DNA of 64,000 nt from Pristionchus mayeri (Eukaryota; Nematoda; Chromadorea; Rhabditida; Neodiplogasteridae). The DNA lies in NCBI GenBank assembly GCA_036245805.1, contig BTRK01000004.1, forward strand, positions 15,562,001-15,626,000. The letters run 5' to 3'. How positions within the stretch are numbered: the stretch's first letter is position 1; each line of letters opens with the position of its first letter. The position numbers and the translations under genes are program-made. The notes under the pieces are model-generated. The model ran no database searches. It saw nothing but the letters and a program-made list of their open reading frames with translations, and was not told where the DNA came from. Positions 1 to 11,365 of the stretch are shown one piece after another.

Positions 1-459
1 AACGGCAAGCTCAAGCGAAACAGCTGGCATCTGTTGAATCGAAGCAGAGCGCTCGAGATGTGAACACATTTCATTAAAGAATAATTATAAATTTAACATG
101 CAGGTGTATTTCAAGGATCTGCAGGCATCATGGAACTGAACTGCCCTATTCGTTCTTTTTGACAGCTGATAATCGAATTCCCTCTGAATAGCTATGGTTG
201 CCGTACGCACTTGTCCATCCAAATTTATTACTTTTATTCTCTCGGTTGTTTTCTTCTTCTGAAAAACAGCTGAACCCTACGGGAAGTTGATGCTGATTAT
301 TGTTTTTAATATGTTCCTGGTACTGGGACACGAATGAGGCTCAGCAAAAAAATAACTGGTTAAGATTCAATTGGGAAAGTATTGACTAGTACAGCCGTTT
401 TTTCATCAAATTTACAATTTATTTATATATTTCGTAGAGCTAATATATGATCCAAATGT
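1..459. other. no gene recognised
   Basis: AT-rich sequence with only a 61-codon open frame on the minus strand (146-331), which is Asn/Glu-rich and resembles nothing I know. I see no RNA gene or repeat here. Confidence 0.5.
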
Positions 460-885
460 TCATTCAACTACATTTGTTGATAATGTACATACTCTTTCGC
501 ACTCTCCTCGTACCTGGCAGATGACTTCTCCCTTTGTCCACCTTCGGCCGTCGTCGTCCGAGAATTCCAGCTCCCTAACAACGACATCCACTTCGGAAAT
601 CTGCATTCTACTCCGAACGATTCCTTCCAGAAGAGCCTTGATCATATGGAGTGACTTGCCCCCCTCATGGTCATTTTTCAAAGGGGAAACGCTATGGTTT
701 TTTAGAACATGCGCTTCCAAATTGTCCAGTGTTTTGAAGCTCTCACTGCACGTGATTACCGGAAAACCTCCATCATCGTCAGAGGATCGATTCTCCTTCG
801 CAGCAGATGTCCTCCAGGATTTCATAATGAATAGTTGAGAAACATAAATGTTGGGAGAGAAATGGGGTCGAACAAAAGTTCGCAA
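460..885 (-). CDS. possible degenerate C2H2 zinc-finger protein fragment
   Basis: Open frame of 141 codons. The first Met is at 885, but a second Met at 825 (MKSW) gives a more protein-like start. Seen: an acidic Ser/Asp stretch (SSDDDGG), then CSESFKTLDNLEAHVLKNH, which has the spacing of the second half of a C2H2 finger (aromatic, Leu, His-x4-His). The first Cys of the usual C-x2-C pair is missing (the preceding residues are VIT), so the finger would not bind zinc normally. The rest is a mixed charged segment with a second acidic patch (EFSDDDGRR). Nematode genomes hold many C2H2 proteins, so this could be a terminal exon, a pseudogene or chance. An antisense frame at 521-838 overlaps it and is taken as a shadow. 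Confidence 0.3.
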   Translation of the reverse strand: MRTFVRPHFSPNIYVSQLFIMKSWRTSAAKENRSSDDDGGFPVITCSESFKTLDNLEAHVLKNHSVSPLKNDHEGGKSLHMIKALLEGIVRSRMQISEVDVVVRELEFSDDDGRRWTKGEVICQVRGECERVCTLSTNVVE

Positions 886-1322
886 AAAGTCGAGCTAGTG
901 TAACCTACCCATACGCATTCCCAGTGAAAATTGTAGCTCGATACGACCGTTTTGAAGCTTTGTGCCGCCCCCATCTCGTTCTTACTTTGTTTTAAAGAAT
1001 CTCAGACCCTCCCCCTCTTTGTGCGGGGGGGGGGGGGGGTGTACTATGATTCAAAAAAATGAATTGCATCTGTCAGGGTATTCTCCCTTCGGTGTTGCTT
1101 TCTCCTTCGTTGGGCATCTTCGCCTTCTTTTCTCGTCGAACTGCACAATATCTCCGCGTTCGCCAGTGTTCTGACGTTCCCATCGCCGATATTTACGTTA
1201 AGCGATTCTGCGGGGTTATAATTTCTTTACATATTACACTTTGTCAAGGCAGAACGGTGACAGTAAATAGTGAGTGTAAATAAAGCTATACATAACTTTT
1301 TCTGTATATGGAATAATAATGT
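886..1322. other. intergenic, with G-homopolymer
   Basis: No convincing gene. A run of about 15 G starts near 1,025. Two short overlapping open frames (962-1,174 and 1,059-1,283) have no recognisable domain. Confidence 0.5.
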
Positions 1323-1404
1323 GATACCTTCGTCTTTTCATTTCACCCACTCTAGGCCGTTCGAACCTTGAGAGAGTACAAGACATGAGGAGACGAAGGT
1401 TATC
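1323..1404. repeat. short hairpin element, family S, copy 1
   Basis: Inverted repeat. The left arm reads GATACCTTCGTCT then TTTCATTTCACCCACTCT. The right arm reads AGAGAGT then ATGAGGAGACGAAGGTTATC. The loop holds a GGCCGTTCGAA-like core. The same arm words (TTCGTCT, TTCATTT, CACTCTC) and a loop beginning AGACCG or similar recur near 25.39, 33.8 and 39.84 kb, which makes this a dispersed family of about 80-115 bp. Confidence 0.6.
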
Positions 1405-1897
1405 GAAATCTATATCGAATTACACAGGCACTTCTCCTTCTATCCTTCGTCCGCAAGTCCGGAGGCTCCAATTCACAAACCTCCATGTCTTCAAACATAC
1501 GAACATCCAAGATTGCTTAACCAAGCAATAACATGTTTTTTTCAAAAATTCAGAGTAATTCACATCGGTTGCATATTAGGGTTCTACCATATCCCACATG
1601 AATAGATTTTTCGGTGTATTTGTACGGCTTTTCTTATTTTCCTGGAATTGTTGGCTAAATGCAAATACAAAAAAATACAAACACAAAAAACAAATACAAA
1701 ACATAATGTCGTTTCCTGTCCAATTATGTCCAAATCGTGTATCCTCATTAACAATCAGAAATGTTTATCGGAATGATGAAAATGGCACAAACAGGTTCTC
1801 GTGATAATTCAAAATTAGATTTAATGATGAATTTGGTCGTAAGTAACAAGAGTGGAAAGCTGCCTCTAGATGCCACTGAGTGATAACATTTTCCTTA
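1405..1897. other. no gene recognised
   Basis: AT-rich. It contains an A-rich stretch around 1,665-1,700 with repeated AAATACAAA words. No coding or RNA feature is supportable. Confidence 0.5.
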
Positions 1898-3226
1898 TAC
1901 CACAGGTCTTCTGAGAGATTGCATGAAATTGAGACCCTCCTTTGACAAACTGTTCAAATTGCTTCAATCGGAACCCCAGTTTGCTTGTTGATGTACCTGA
2001 GGCCTAGTAACATTCAGTAAAGTTTTTGGAGCCGTGAATTGAAAATTGCCTAAAAGCCGGCTCTCACCATTTTGAAAATTCGAAAATTCATATCTCCCTT
2101 CAAGGTTGAGTAAATGAGTCGTTAAAAAAACTAAAATGATCCGCTCGTCGAGTAGAATAACTTTGTCGTTAAAGAGAAATTGAAAGGAACACAAGTTATG
2201 GCGAAAATTCAAAAAGTTTGGATTTTGTGATGAGAAAAATCGAGAAAAATTCAGTTCCTGAAAAAAAATATCATTACTACCTAAGAGATTATTTAAGATT
2301 CGAAGTCTGCGACCTTTTTTACCCCGGATAAAATTACTTCCAAAAAATCGCGATCGTAATATCGCGCTTTTTTTCGCCGAGAACATGTCCGATCACGTGT
2401 TTTTACTCAAGATTGAAAATTTCATTTTCTAATTTTTGTGTCGAAATCACTCAGATATATATTTTCTTTCAATTGACGATGCTTACCAACCTTTATATGT
2501 CAATTCCCGTCGAAAAAACCGGAGAATTCAATATTTTCAAAAATCATGTTTTGCTACATAAAATTTGAGAAATTTGGTGAAAAACATGATTTTTGAAAAT
2601 ATTGAATTCTCCGGTTTTTTCGACGGGAATTGACATATAAAGGTTGGCAAGCATCGTCAATTGAAAGAAAATATATATCTGAGTGATTTCGGCACAAAAA
2701 TTAGAAAGTGAAATTTTCAATCTTGAGTAAAAACACGTGATCGGACATGTTCTCGGCGAAAAAAAGCGCGATATTACGATCGCGATTTTTTGGAAGTAAT
2801 TTTATCCGGGGTAGAAAAGGTCGCCGACTTCGAATCTTAAATAATCTCTTAGGTAGTAATGATATTTTTTCAGGAACTGAATTTATCTCGATTTTTCTCA
2901 TCACAAAATCCAAACTTTTTGAATTTTCGCCATTAACTTGTGTTCCTTTCAATTTCTCTTTAACAACAAAGTTATTCTACTCGACCAGTGGATCATTTTA
3001 GTTTTTTAAAGGACTCATTTACTCAACCTTGAAGGGAGATATGAATTTTCGAAGTTTCAAAATGGTGAGAGCCGGCTTTTAGGCAATTTTCAATTCACGG
3101 ATCCAAAAACTTTACTGAATGTTACTAGGCCTCAGGTACATCAACCACCAAACTGGGGTTCCGATTGAAGCAATTTGAACAGTTTGTCAAAGGGCACCTG
3201 CGATCTCTCAGAAGACCTGTGATACT
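1898..3226. repeat. long fold-back element P1
   Basis: Near-perfect palindrome. Arms of about 650 bp (1,898-2,552 and 2,581-3,226) are separated by a loop of about 28 bp (TACATAAAATTTGAG core). The outer ends read ACCACAGGTCTTCTGAGAG and its complement. The arms differ by scattered substitutions and small indels. Open frames in the arms appear as mirror images on the two strands (for example a MFSAKKSAILRSRFFGSNF frame in both), as expected of a fold-back and not of a gene. No transposase was found and no target duplication could be fixed, so this is a non-autonomous fold-back element of unknown superfamily. Confidence 0.85.
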
Positions 3227-3292
3227 GCATGTTTGAAGAATCACTGATTTATTCTCGCTACATTGTGATTGCGAGTCGGTGTAGGAAACTCC

Positions 3293-3425
3293 AAAAATGA
3301 AATCTACATAATAAGACTTCGGGGTCACCCAGGCGTGCATAAGATTGCCAAAACCGGTTAGAACTCAATTTTCCTCCATTCCCATGAATGGCAAATTCAG
3401 CGCGATTCTATCGTGATAGGCGTGA
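3293..3425 (+). repeat. dispersed repeat D, copy 1
   Basis: About 130 bp, alignable with 52,489-52,618. Shared words are CCAAAACCGGTTA, AACTC and CCATTCCCATG, with intervening similarity of the GGGGTCACCCAGGC / GGGGGCACTCAGGC type. It lies just outside the right end of fold-back P1. No coding potential was recognised. Confidence 0.6.
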
Positions 3426-4029
3426 TATGTGTTTCCTATATTGTGTTTCTTGATATATTTTCAGTGCTTTTATTCATTTGTTATTAGATTGCACTTGACC
3501 TGCATGTAACGATATATTCTTTTTAAAAATAGATCTCGGAATCTGTAAAACTTTGTCAAATGATTATATGCATTGTTGAAGAAGAAAATGGAGAAGAGAA
3601 AGGAAATATTCAGAACAATGGTATTTGGATGTAATTGTTATCGATAAAATATTACGCTTTTGTATCTAATAGAATTCTTGCAAAATATCAATCGTACCTG
3701 ATCTCAACGCGACTTCCGCTCAAACAACGAAAAGATCAGGATCTCGCTTTCTTCGGAAAGGAAGTTGGGAGAAGTCTGGAGACGAAGATCGCAAAGACAA
3801 TGGATGCCTTCAGGGGTCTTTGTGCTTCTTCGTAGACAATAAGAGAGCAGGTAGGAGATCAAAGCGCGAGAGTGCAGCAAAATACTCTCACTTCTGGCAT
3901 ATTCAGTAGACATTCAAGATGTTTCGAGCTATAGCGTGCCTGCTCCTGCCGCAGGTGAGATTCTATGTGTAGGGGACTGATGATATGTGAGCAGTTTTTC
4001 GATACACTGATAATAATAGGTGCCCACGC
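3426..4029. other. no gene recognised
   Basis: Overlapping 66- to 69-codon frames on opposite strands (3,635-3,835 and 3,704-3,913) show no family signature. The stretch is rich in GAGAG/CTCTC words near 3,840-3,890. Confidence 0.4.
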
Positions 4030-5105
4030 CGGCGGCGACCCCCATGAACCCCTTAATCAGGGTTGCACGCTGCTCCCCTCGATTTGAGGGGAGCAGCATG
4101 CATAGACGTATGGTCAAAAATTAATTAGTAGGCAATGAGTAGGTTCACATTGGTTCAGCCCCGTACTAATTTTGCATTAGTAGGATCACGCGACGGCAAA
4201 ACTTTCATCAAGGGGTCCCCCCTTCGACAAATGTAGCTGTCAGCTACATGCAAAAAGGAGCGAGCGAGAGAGTACAAATAACGTGCGCTCTCTATTCGCG
4301 CCGGGTTAGAGAACGCGCGAAGAGGCGGGAGAGGCGCGAAGACCGCACAATGAGCAACCTACGCCATGTAGGAAAACACACATCGTGTGCCTAGGATTTT
4401 CAACGGACGCGTGCTCCCGGTAATGCTGGTTTTGAACCGATGTGGGTCAAGAGTAAGTACCGTACCCAATCGATCATACAGTACCATCAGATACCGAACG
4501 TCACTACCGTAATCACTGAATATCGCAAACTAACTTTATTTTCAAAAAAGTCCTGGTACCATGCCCAATCGATTATAAAGTACCCAAGTCACTACCGTAA
4601 TTCAGTTCCGTGGGTCAGATCCAGTTCCTTGGGTCAAACATTTGTTTCTAAAAATTTAAAATCGATAGCAAAATTATTTTAAAATATACCACCATATCTC
4701 TCGTTACCGCATAATCACTTTATAATCGATTTATTAAAATGTTTTTAAAAAACATTTTTACAAAAATTTTTGACAATTTCAGAAAATTGCTTGACCCAAG
4801 GAACTGGATCTGGCCCATGGAACGGGGTTACGGTAGTGGTATGGGTACTGTATAATCGATTTTGCACGGTACCAGTACTTTTTTGAAAATAAAGTTAGCG
4901 ATATTTGGTGGTTACGGTAATGGTGTCTGGAGATACTGTATGATCGATTGGGTACGGTATTTAATCTTGGCCTACTCATGAGTCATGACCTACCAATCAA
5001 TTTTCGACCATGACCATACGTCTGTGCACGCTGCTCCCCTCAATTCGAGAGGGGCAGCGTGCAACCATGAATAGGGTTTCATGGTCTGATAACACCTCGC
5101 CGCCA
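4030..5105. repeat. fold-back element P2 (copy a), interrupted
   Basis: Terminal inverted repeats (4,043-4,140 and about 4,965-5,083) share GGTTGCACGCTGC, a C4/G4 hairpin (CCCCTC...GAGGGG) and GACGTATGGTC. The inner arms (4,450-4,640 and 4,790-4,965) share GTACCGTACCCAATCGAT, ACTTTATTTTCAAAAAAGT and CCAAGGAACTGGATC. The flanking word GGCGGCGA occurs outside both ends. About 300 bp at 4,145-4,438, which is GC-richer and holds GCGCGAAG repeats, is present only in the left arm and looks like an insertion. A second, shorter copy of the body lies at 56,354-56,733. Confidence 0.75.
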
Positions 5106-5227
5106 GTGTTGGGCAACTATGCTGATAATATCTGAGCAATTGGGGAGCAATTCATTTGTTTATATTTTGACAACTCCCCATCGTTGTTGCGCATTTTGGA
5201 GGCAATATTGGCAATACTCATTTTTAG

Positions 5228-6982
5228 TTCGTATATTCAACCTGCTTCATCGAGCAGACGGAGTGCATTCGTCGTGAAGTCCTCAACGTTCTGCCTCAAC
5301 AGACGATTACGGGCTGCAAGATTCTGTGCTTGACTGATTCAAATGTTCATTTTCTCTTACGTCATGCTTCAGTCTTGACAAAAATAAAGCAAGTCAACAC
5401 GAACCAGGTTTTATTCTAGTGCGAGGCTACCTTGCTGAATGATGCAGGCACGGCTTGTGTCCTGCTCGGTGGCTCAGAGTCGAATTCCGAAGTCTGCCCA
5501 GTGCCATTCAAAGCACACGTAAAGTCGAACGTCAGCTGTATGGGCGAGTTGTTTTGCTTATTTGACTTTATAACAGCCAGCAAAATCTCATGAAAAGTAT
5601 ACGGAATTAGCGAAAACATCGATTTCCTGCAGATATTCCGCAAGGACCGATCGCTCAAGATTATACTCCCGGCGAGTGCTCGCGTCTATCAGATGTTGTC
5701 GGAGATTTGGCCACGGATGGTTAGTTGGGCTCGAATTTCGCTGCTCCAAGAGAAAAGAGGAAATCAATTTTTCAGAATCCTACATACCCTGTGGAGTGCC
5801 ACCCCTCGACCAGCGAAGAATAGTAATCGAGTGAGCAATATTATGCTGTCCATGAAGTCTTCCTAATGCACAGTGTACAATTGAATTTTAGCGCGATTCA
5901 ACACGACGGCACGCACATTGTTCTAGAGAATTACAAATACTCCTATGCAGGTACAAAATATATTATCTGCACTCTCTCGAAACTCTACGGACGAGAGCGA
6001 AACCAAGAGACCGGGAGGGGGACAAAAGCACAACGGACAAAAGCACAACAAATCACCATTAATTTGCGACTGGACTTGGCAACTTGGGAGTTCCTTCATT
6101 GTAACCAGTATGTGCTCCCCTACATTTGCATAGGCAAATCTTGTTGCTAGGCGATCATGAGTTTAGCTCGATACCAATGACCAGGGGTTCATGGTTCAAA
6201 ATTGAACATTTGAGTGGAAAATCATGGTTAGATAATCACCAAATGCCGTAACCAATTGATATTCCAGTGCCCCAGAAACTACTCTAAATTAGTAACATGA
6301 TGACTGATTGGTTACGGCATTTGATGATTATCTAACCATGATTTTCCACTCAAATGTTCAATTTTGGACCATGAACCCCTGGTCATTGGAGTCGAGCTAA
6401 ACTCATGATCGCCTAGCAACAAGATTTGCCTATGCAAATGTAGGGGAGCACATACTGGTTACAATGAAGTAACTCCCAAGATGCCAAGTCCAATCTCAAA
6501 TTAATTGTCAATTGTTGTGCTTTTGTCCGTTGTGCTTTTGTCCCCCTCCCAAGAGACCCAAACATTTTTTTCTGACTTTCCCAGTATGGGACGGCAACAT
6601 CGGCTCATGGTACCTCGAGCTGGAAGACACCCCGAACGGCGAGCGATATTACTTCAAATCGGCCAAGTGTGTGCTCGCGCCGACCACTCCGTGTCAGTTT
6701 TCACTATTTTGAATAAAATTTAAAAAAATTTTTAAATGCAGTGACGCCCAACTGCGCTTGTGCGCCCTTGCCAATCGAACCTGCTGAACCCAGGTAAGTT
6801 TTTCTACTACATGGGATTCCTTCTTACCTTCAGTTAAGTTCAAATATTACCAGTGTGCGCTTGATCAGGTTAATAGTGAAATGGTACATGTGTTCGCAAT
6901 GGTTTACTTGTTACAGTAATTCGAATCCTACTGAGCCACTAATCGAAGTCGACCCCTGCTGCCCCACTACTGGATGGATACA
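5228..6982 (+). CDS. multi-exon secreted-type protein with PAN/apple-like cysteine motif (partial)
   Basis: I assemble eight exons from splice signals and reading phase: 5,228-5,344, 5,419-5,518, 5,633-5,719, 5,776-5,822, 5,874-5,950, 6,585-6,692, 6,742-6,793 and 6,917-6,982. All junctions stay in frame, and the acceptors are TTTTAG, TTCTAG, CCTGCAG, TTTTTCAG, CACAG, TTCCCAG, TGCAG and TTACAG. The first two exons give a PAN_3/CW-like pattern (GCKILCLTDSNCEATLL...TACVLL), a disulfide module common in secreted nematode proteins. Exons 5-6 encode LENYKYSYAVWDGNIGSWY and GERYYFKSAKC. The end is Cys/Pro-rich (CACAPLPIEP, DPCCPTTGW). No start Met, signal peptide or stop is visible, so both ends are missing. 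Fold-back P2 abuts the 5' side, P4 lies 300 bp beyond the last exon, and MITE P3a sits in intron 5. The first donor (GTTCAT) is weak. Function unknown; gene remnant or long-intron gene. Confidence 0.45.
6013..6550. mobile_element. hAT-like palindromic MITE, family P3, copy a
   Basis: A 538-bp fold-back. It starts GGGAGGGGGACAAAAGC and ends in the complement (GTCCCCCTCCC). The arms contain CCAGTATGTGCTCCCCTAC and CATGGTTAGATAATCACC, and meet near 6,280. It is flanked by an identical 8-bp direct repeat AAGAGACC (6,005-6,012 and 6,551-6,558), the target-duplication length of hAT transposons. It lies within an intron of the 5.2-7.0 kb gene. Related copies are at 33,905-34,412 and 52,651-53,189. 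No transposase is encoded. Confidence 0.85.
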
Positions 6983-7283
6983 GTAAGATGGGATATGCGA
7001 TAACCATGTGTATTAGTGAAATAAAAAACTACGGACAAATGGTGTATGCCGGTGTGAGAGCCGTGCAAAGTGGTTCCCTGTTTTATCTCCGGCTCTCTTC
7101 GCCCCGCCTCTTTCACGTACGCGCGCATTTATTTTTTCCCGCTTCTGGCTCAACTATTGGTGTTGGTTTCTGCATAGGGAAGCGTTTATCAAGCATCGGA
7201 GTGTTTATCAAGCGTCGTTGATGGAAAACATAAAAAGCAAAGCAAAAACAACGGAGACAAGCAGTTACAGTAATCAACCTTCC
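6983..7283. other. intron or intergenic remainder
   Basis: Follows the GTAAGA donor of the last exon recognised at 6,982. No further exon could be placed before fold-back P4. Confidence 0.4.
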
Positions 7284-9776
7284 TAATTTAAGAGGACGGA
7301 TCGGTAAGACTGGATCACCCCCGGACATGCGGCCCCCCGGAATAAGAACCCCCAGGTCCTGCTTTGTGCATGTATACCCCTTGCTCCCATGTTACACAAA
7401 GTACCACTGGTTTATCGATTTGACGTGTCCGTAGTAAAATATGACGTCACAAATTCTAAAAATCGAAATTTCATAATTTCTCAACGCAACAAGGTGGACA
7501 CAAAATCTCTTTTGCGTTGCACTGGGCATGACTAATAACCAAAAACTAGACATACTGATAAATTCAAGCATTGCTGTAAAACGGTTTTCATGTTCAAAAT
7601 TTCCGATTTTTCAAGTTAAATCTTGCATTTGGAGAGACCCCCAGTTCTCATTGTGCCTAAAATGTAGCCCATTGAATTCTACATCAGGATATTGCAAAGT
7701 GAATTCAATTCAGTTTGTCCGTCATGTTCTCCCCATGGCGAGAACACATCAGTGTATTATCTGGTATATCCGAAAATTCATAATTAGTTAATTGTATCAC
7801 TCCTGTTCAGTTTAAATAGACGTTTGTGAGTGCTTTCAACATAATAAAGTCAAAAAGACTTGAAAATAAGCGGATCCCGCATCGTATAGAAACAACCTAT
7901 TTTCACACCCTCAAGTTTCTTATATTTGTGCCACTGAAAATCAGCGCAAACAAATATGTGTTGATGAACACTAGGTAATAGTTACAGTACGTACTGTCAC
8001 CTTTTCAAAAATCGTATATGAACTTGGTACTTGTGCTTCAAGATATAATAAAATGTGCTTAAAATCACGAAATGGAGGTTGACTTCTGAAAATTTAGATG
8101 TGAAAATCGAAGAATATGACAAGATTTATTCTTTTTACATTTATTTACAACGATTCATTAGAAAAACAGATCATACAAACACAGTATATGCAAATTCAGA
8201 AAAATCACTTGTCTCATCTTTGCTTGGACCCAAGTTTGTGCATTGAAATTTCGGATTATGCTTGCTCATCTTCAACCAAACTAAAATAATTTTATAATAT
8301 GCAAAATTAAGATGCGGCTTCATGTACCCGTTCCTTTTTTCAAAATATACGCATTCTGTTTTGGTCTATTGAGAAGTGCGAAAATGAATTTTCCTTGAAA
8401 TTTCAACGGATTTCGCTGAAATCCGTTGCTAGTGACCATAATTTAATTGTGATCAATCAATTCTAAAGTAATATGCTAATAACTGCTAAATTTGTTTGCA
8501 TCTACGAATTTCAGAAATTCAGAAAATTTGTTTTTCAATTTTTTTTGCAATTGAATAATTTCGCTATTTTAACACAATATTAACGTATATTATTTTATTA
8601 ACCATTATTCTATCACCAATCGTGATCGATTTCAGCGAAACCCGTTGACATTTCAAGGAAAATTTATTTTCGCATTTGTCAATAGACCAAAACAGAATGC
8701 GTATATTTTGAAAAAGGAACGGGTACATGAAGCCGCATCTCAATGTTTGTGTTAATAAAATTATTTTAGTTTGGTTGAAGATGAGCAAGCATAATCCGAA
8801 ATTTCAATGCACAAACTTGGGTCCAAGCAAGGATGAGACAAGTGATTTTTCTGAATTTGCATATACTTTGTTTTTATGAGCTGTTTTTCTCATGAATCGT
8901 TGTAAATAAATGTAAAATGAATAAATCTTGTCATATTCTTCGATTTTCACATCTAAATTTTCAGAAGTCAACCTCCATTTCGTGATTTTAAGCACATTTT
9001 ATTATATCTTGAAGCACAAGTACCAAGTTCATATACGATTTTTGAAAAGGTGACAGTACGTACTGTAACTATTACCTAGTGTTCATCAACACATATTTGT
9101 TTGCGCTGATTTTCAGTGGCACAAATATAAGAAACTTGAGGGTGTGAAAATAGGTTGTTTCTATACGATGCGGGATCCGCTTATTTTCAAGTCTTTTTGA
9201 CTTTATTATGTTGAAAGCACTCACAAACGTCTATTTAAACTGAACAGGAGTGATACAATTAATTAATTATGAATTTTCGGATATACCAGATAATACACTG
9301 ATGTGTTCTCGCCATGGGGAGAACATGACGGACAAACTGAATTGAATTCACTTTGCAATATCCTGATGTAGAATTCAATGGGCTACATTTTAGGCACAAT
9401 GAGAACTGGGGGTCTCTCCAAATACAAGATTTAACTTGAAAAATCGGAAATTTTGAACATGAAAACCGTTTTACAGCAATGCGTGAATCTATCAGTATGT
9501 CTAGTTTTTGGTTATTAGTCATGCCTAGTGCAATGCAAAAGAGATTTTGAGTCCACCTTGTTGCGTTGAGAAATTATGAAATTTCGATTTTTAGACTTTG
9601 TGACGTCATATTTTACTACGGACACGTCAAATCGATAAACCAGTGGTACTTTTTGTAACATGGGAGCAAGGGGTATACATGCACAAAGCAGGACCTGTAG
9701 GTTCTTATTCCGGAGGGCCGCATGTCCGGGGGGTGGCCATTATGGTCGATTCTTACCGATCCGACCTCTTAAATTG
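7284..9776. repeat. long fold-back element P4
   Basis: Arms of about 1.14 kb (7,284 to about 8,424, and about 8,628 to 9,776) flank a loop of about 200 bp. The outer ends share AATTTAAGAGG(A/T)CGGATCGG, then a G/C-rich segment with CGGACATGCGG. Inner arm words include GTACGTACTGT and CGGATTTCGCTGAAA. A mirror-image 87-codon frame (7,528-7,791 plus; 9,259-9,522 minus) is conserved only because the arms match. I found no clear target duplication. Confidence 0.85.
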
Positions 9777-10792
9777 GGGTGTTATCTGGGTGCATAATCT
9801 GCAGTTTTCACGTTCGGTAATTGTTTGTTCAGCGTGGTGTGTGACACAATTGTTTATTTCTATAATACGTAGTTATGCAGGATGAGATATCTGCGCACTA
9901 CGGACTGGAGCACATGGGAGGCCGAAAACAGACTGATCTCATGCACGATGGGTGTGTGGATGATGGTGAGGAGAGGGAAATTCGGGTAATCCTATTTTCA
10001 ATATATGCAATTCATTGTAACGGTAAGGGAATGCATGATGGTAACAGTGAAACAAGTTCCAAGATACTAGACCAACCACCCCCCCCCCCTGCAAAGGAGG
10101 AGTAAACTCAATATTGAATATTTGAAGCTATCATATACACTGCCTAGAGCTCAACAACGATAAGAAGCTCCGAAATTTTCACATTGATATCTCCATTCCG
10201 AACAGAGTTAGCGCTAGTTGGCTGGGAGCCAGATCAGGGAAAGCTCAGGGAAGGGGGCGAGATAGCACGCGACTTGAAGAGAGTGCGTCCCTTGGTGAAA
10301 CATATTCCAACCGGGCGCGCGTTTGCATTTACTCCTCCTTTAATGTAGATAATGTGAAGATGACTCTCGAAGTATACTAGACATTTTAAATCATTCAGAT
10401 TCGCACTAAAGACAACTACAACAGCTACTGCCTGTCTGCAGCCACCTGCGTTGACTGAATTAGGCCGTCGAACTCGCAAATTTTGTTTCCATACCTTATG
10501 CTTTATATTTTCATCTCACACATCGATATCTAGCTCTGGTCTATGCATGTGTAGCTTGCTAGATTTCAAGACAATAATTCGTGACAGGATAAATATGCCT
10601 ATCGAAGCTTCATGGCTCTCGAACCGATTCAATTACATTTACTTTGAAAGAAACAAGTCCAAATCGAGGAAAATATCAGGATCGAGCTTTCCTCGACGAG
10701 TGATGAAGTGGACAAAATTCCTGCCACTCATTTTTGAAAATGAGTTGAAAAACTAATTAATAACTTTTTTCGAATGTTTGGAGAACGCCCGC
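9777..10792. other. no gene recognised
   Basis: Short open frames only (for example 9,875-10,105 and 10,451-10,756), none with a domain I recognise. A short C-run lies at about 10,078-10,090. Confidence 0.45.
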
Positions 10793-11281
10793 GGCGATCG
10801 TCTTTCGGAGAAATAGTTTAACCCCTGTTTTCGCTCTCGCCTCGTCTGTACTCTCTCATCCGTATCCTTTGTCACTCAACATCTACTACAGTGCGAGCTA
10901 ATCACCCTGGTGATGTGTGTGCGCGGCGGGCCGCGACTTGCGCGGTTTGATTTTGCGGGAAAACTCATATTTTGCAATGTTGGTACCTATTACTATATTT
11001 TCGAATTCTCCATACAATTTCGCATCGGAATCATCGTAATATTTTTACAATTTAAATCGTTTTTTACTAACGGTACGACCTCAACCTACAATAAACTCAG
11101 TTTACGATAGCAAAGGTGCTAGTTTGAAGTTGTGGTCTTCAAAAATAGTAATAATTCCAACATCTGTAATATTACTGTATAAAGAAATATCGTAACGTCT
11201 ATCTGTCTGTCTGTCCGTCTGTCTGCCACGCTTTTTTTCAAATCGCTCTAGTTCGCCTCAAAATCATCCTATGTGCCTAAG
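10793..11281 (+). repeat. direct repeat R, left copy (satellite flank)
   Basis: About 490 bp, nearly identical to 23,112-23,635. It runs from CGATCGTCTTTCGGAGAAA to CCTATGTGCCTAAG. It contains CTCTCGCCTCGTCTGTACTC, a GC-rich CGCGGCGGGCCGCG palindromic core near 10,923-10,936, and a (TCTG)n tract near 11,200-11,225. The direct orientation on both sides of the satellite recalls LTRs, but I see no TG...CA ends, primer-binding site or polypurine tract. A duplicated flank produced with the array is an alternative. Confidence 0.85.
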
Positions 11282-11365
11282 AGCTTGACCTAATGAAAAC
11301 CCTTGACGAGCGCTTTCAAAATTTGATATTTGATCTTTGTAGTTTGTAGTTTGATCTTTTCCTTC

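Noticed and set aside
2001..3001. Mirror-image open frames within fold-back P1 (and likewise in P4, P6 and P7)
   Set aside because: Identical frames on opposite strands are forced by the palindrome; they show no domain and no codon-level conservation beyond the arms' general similarity.
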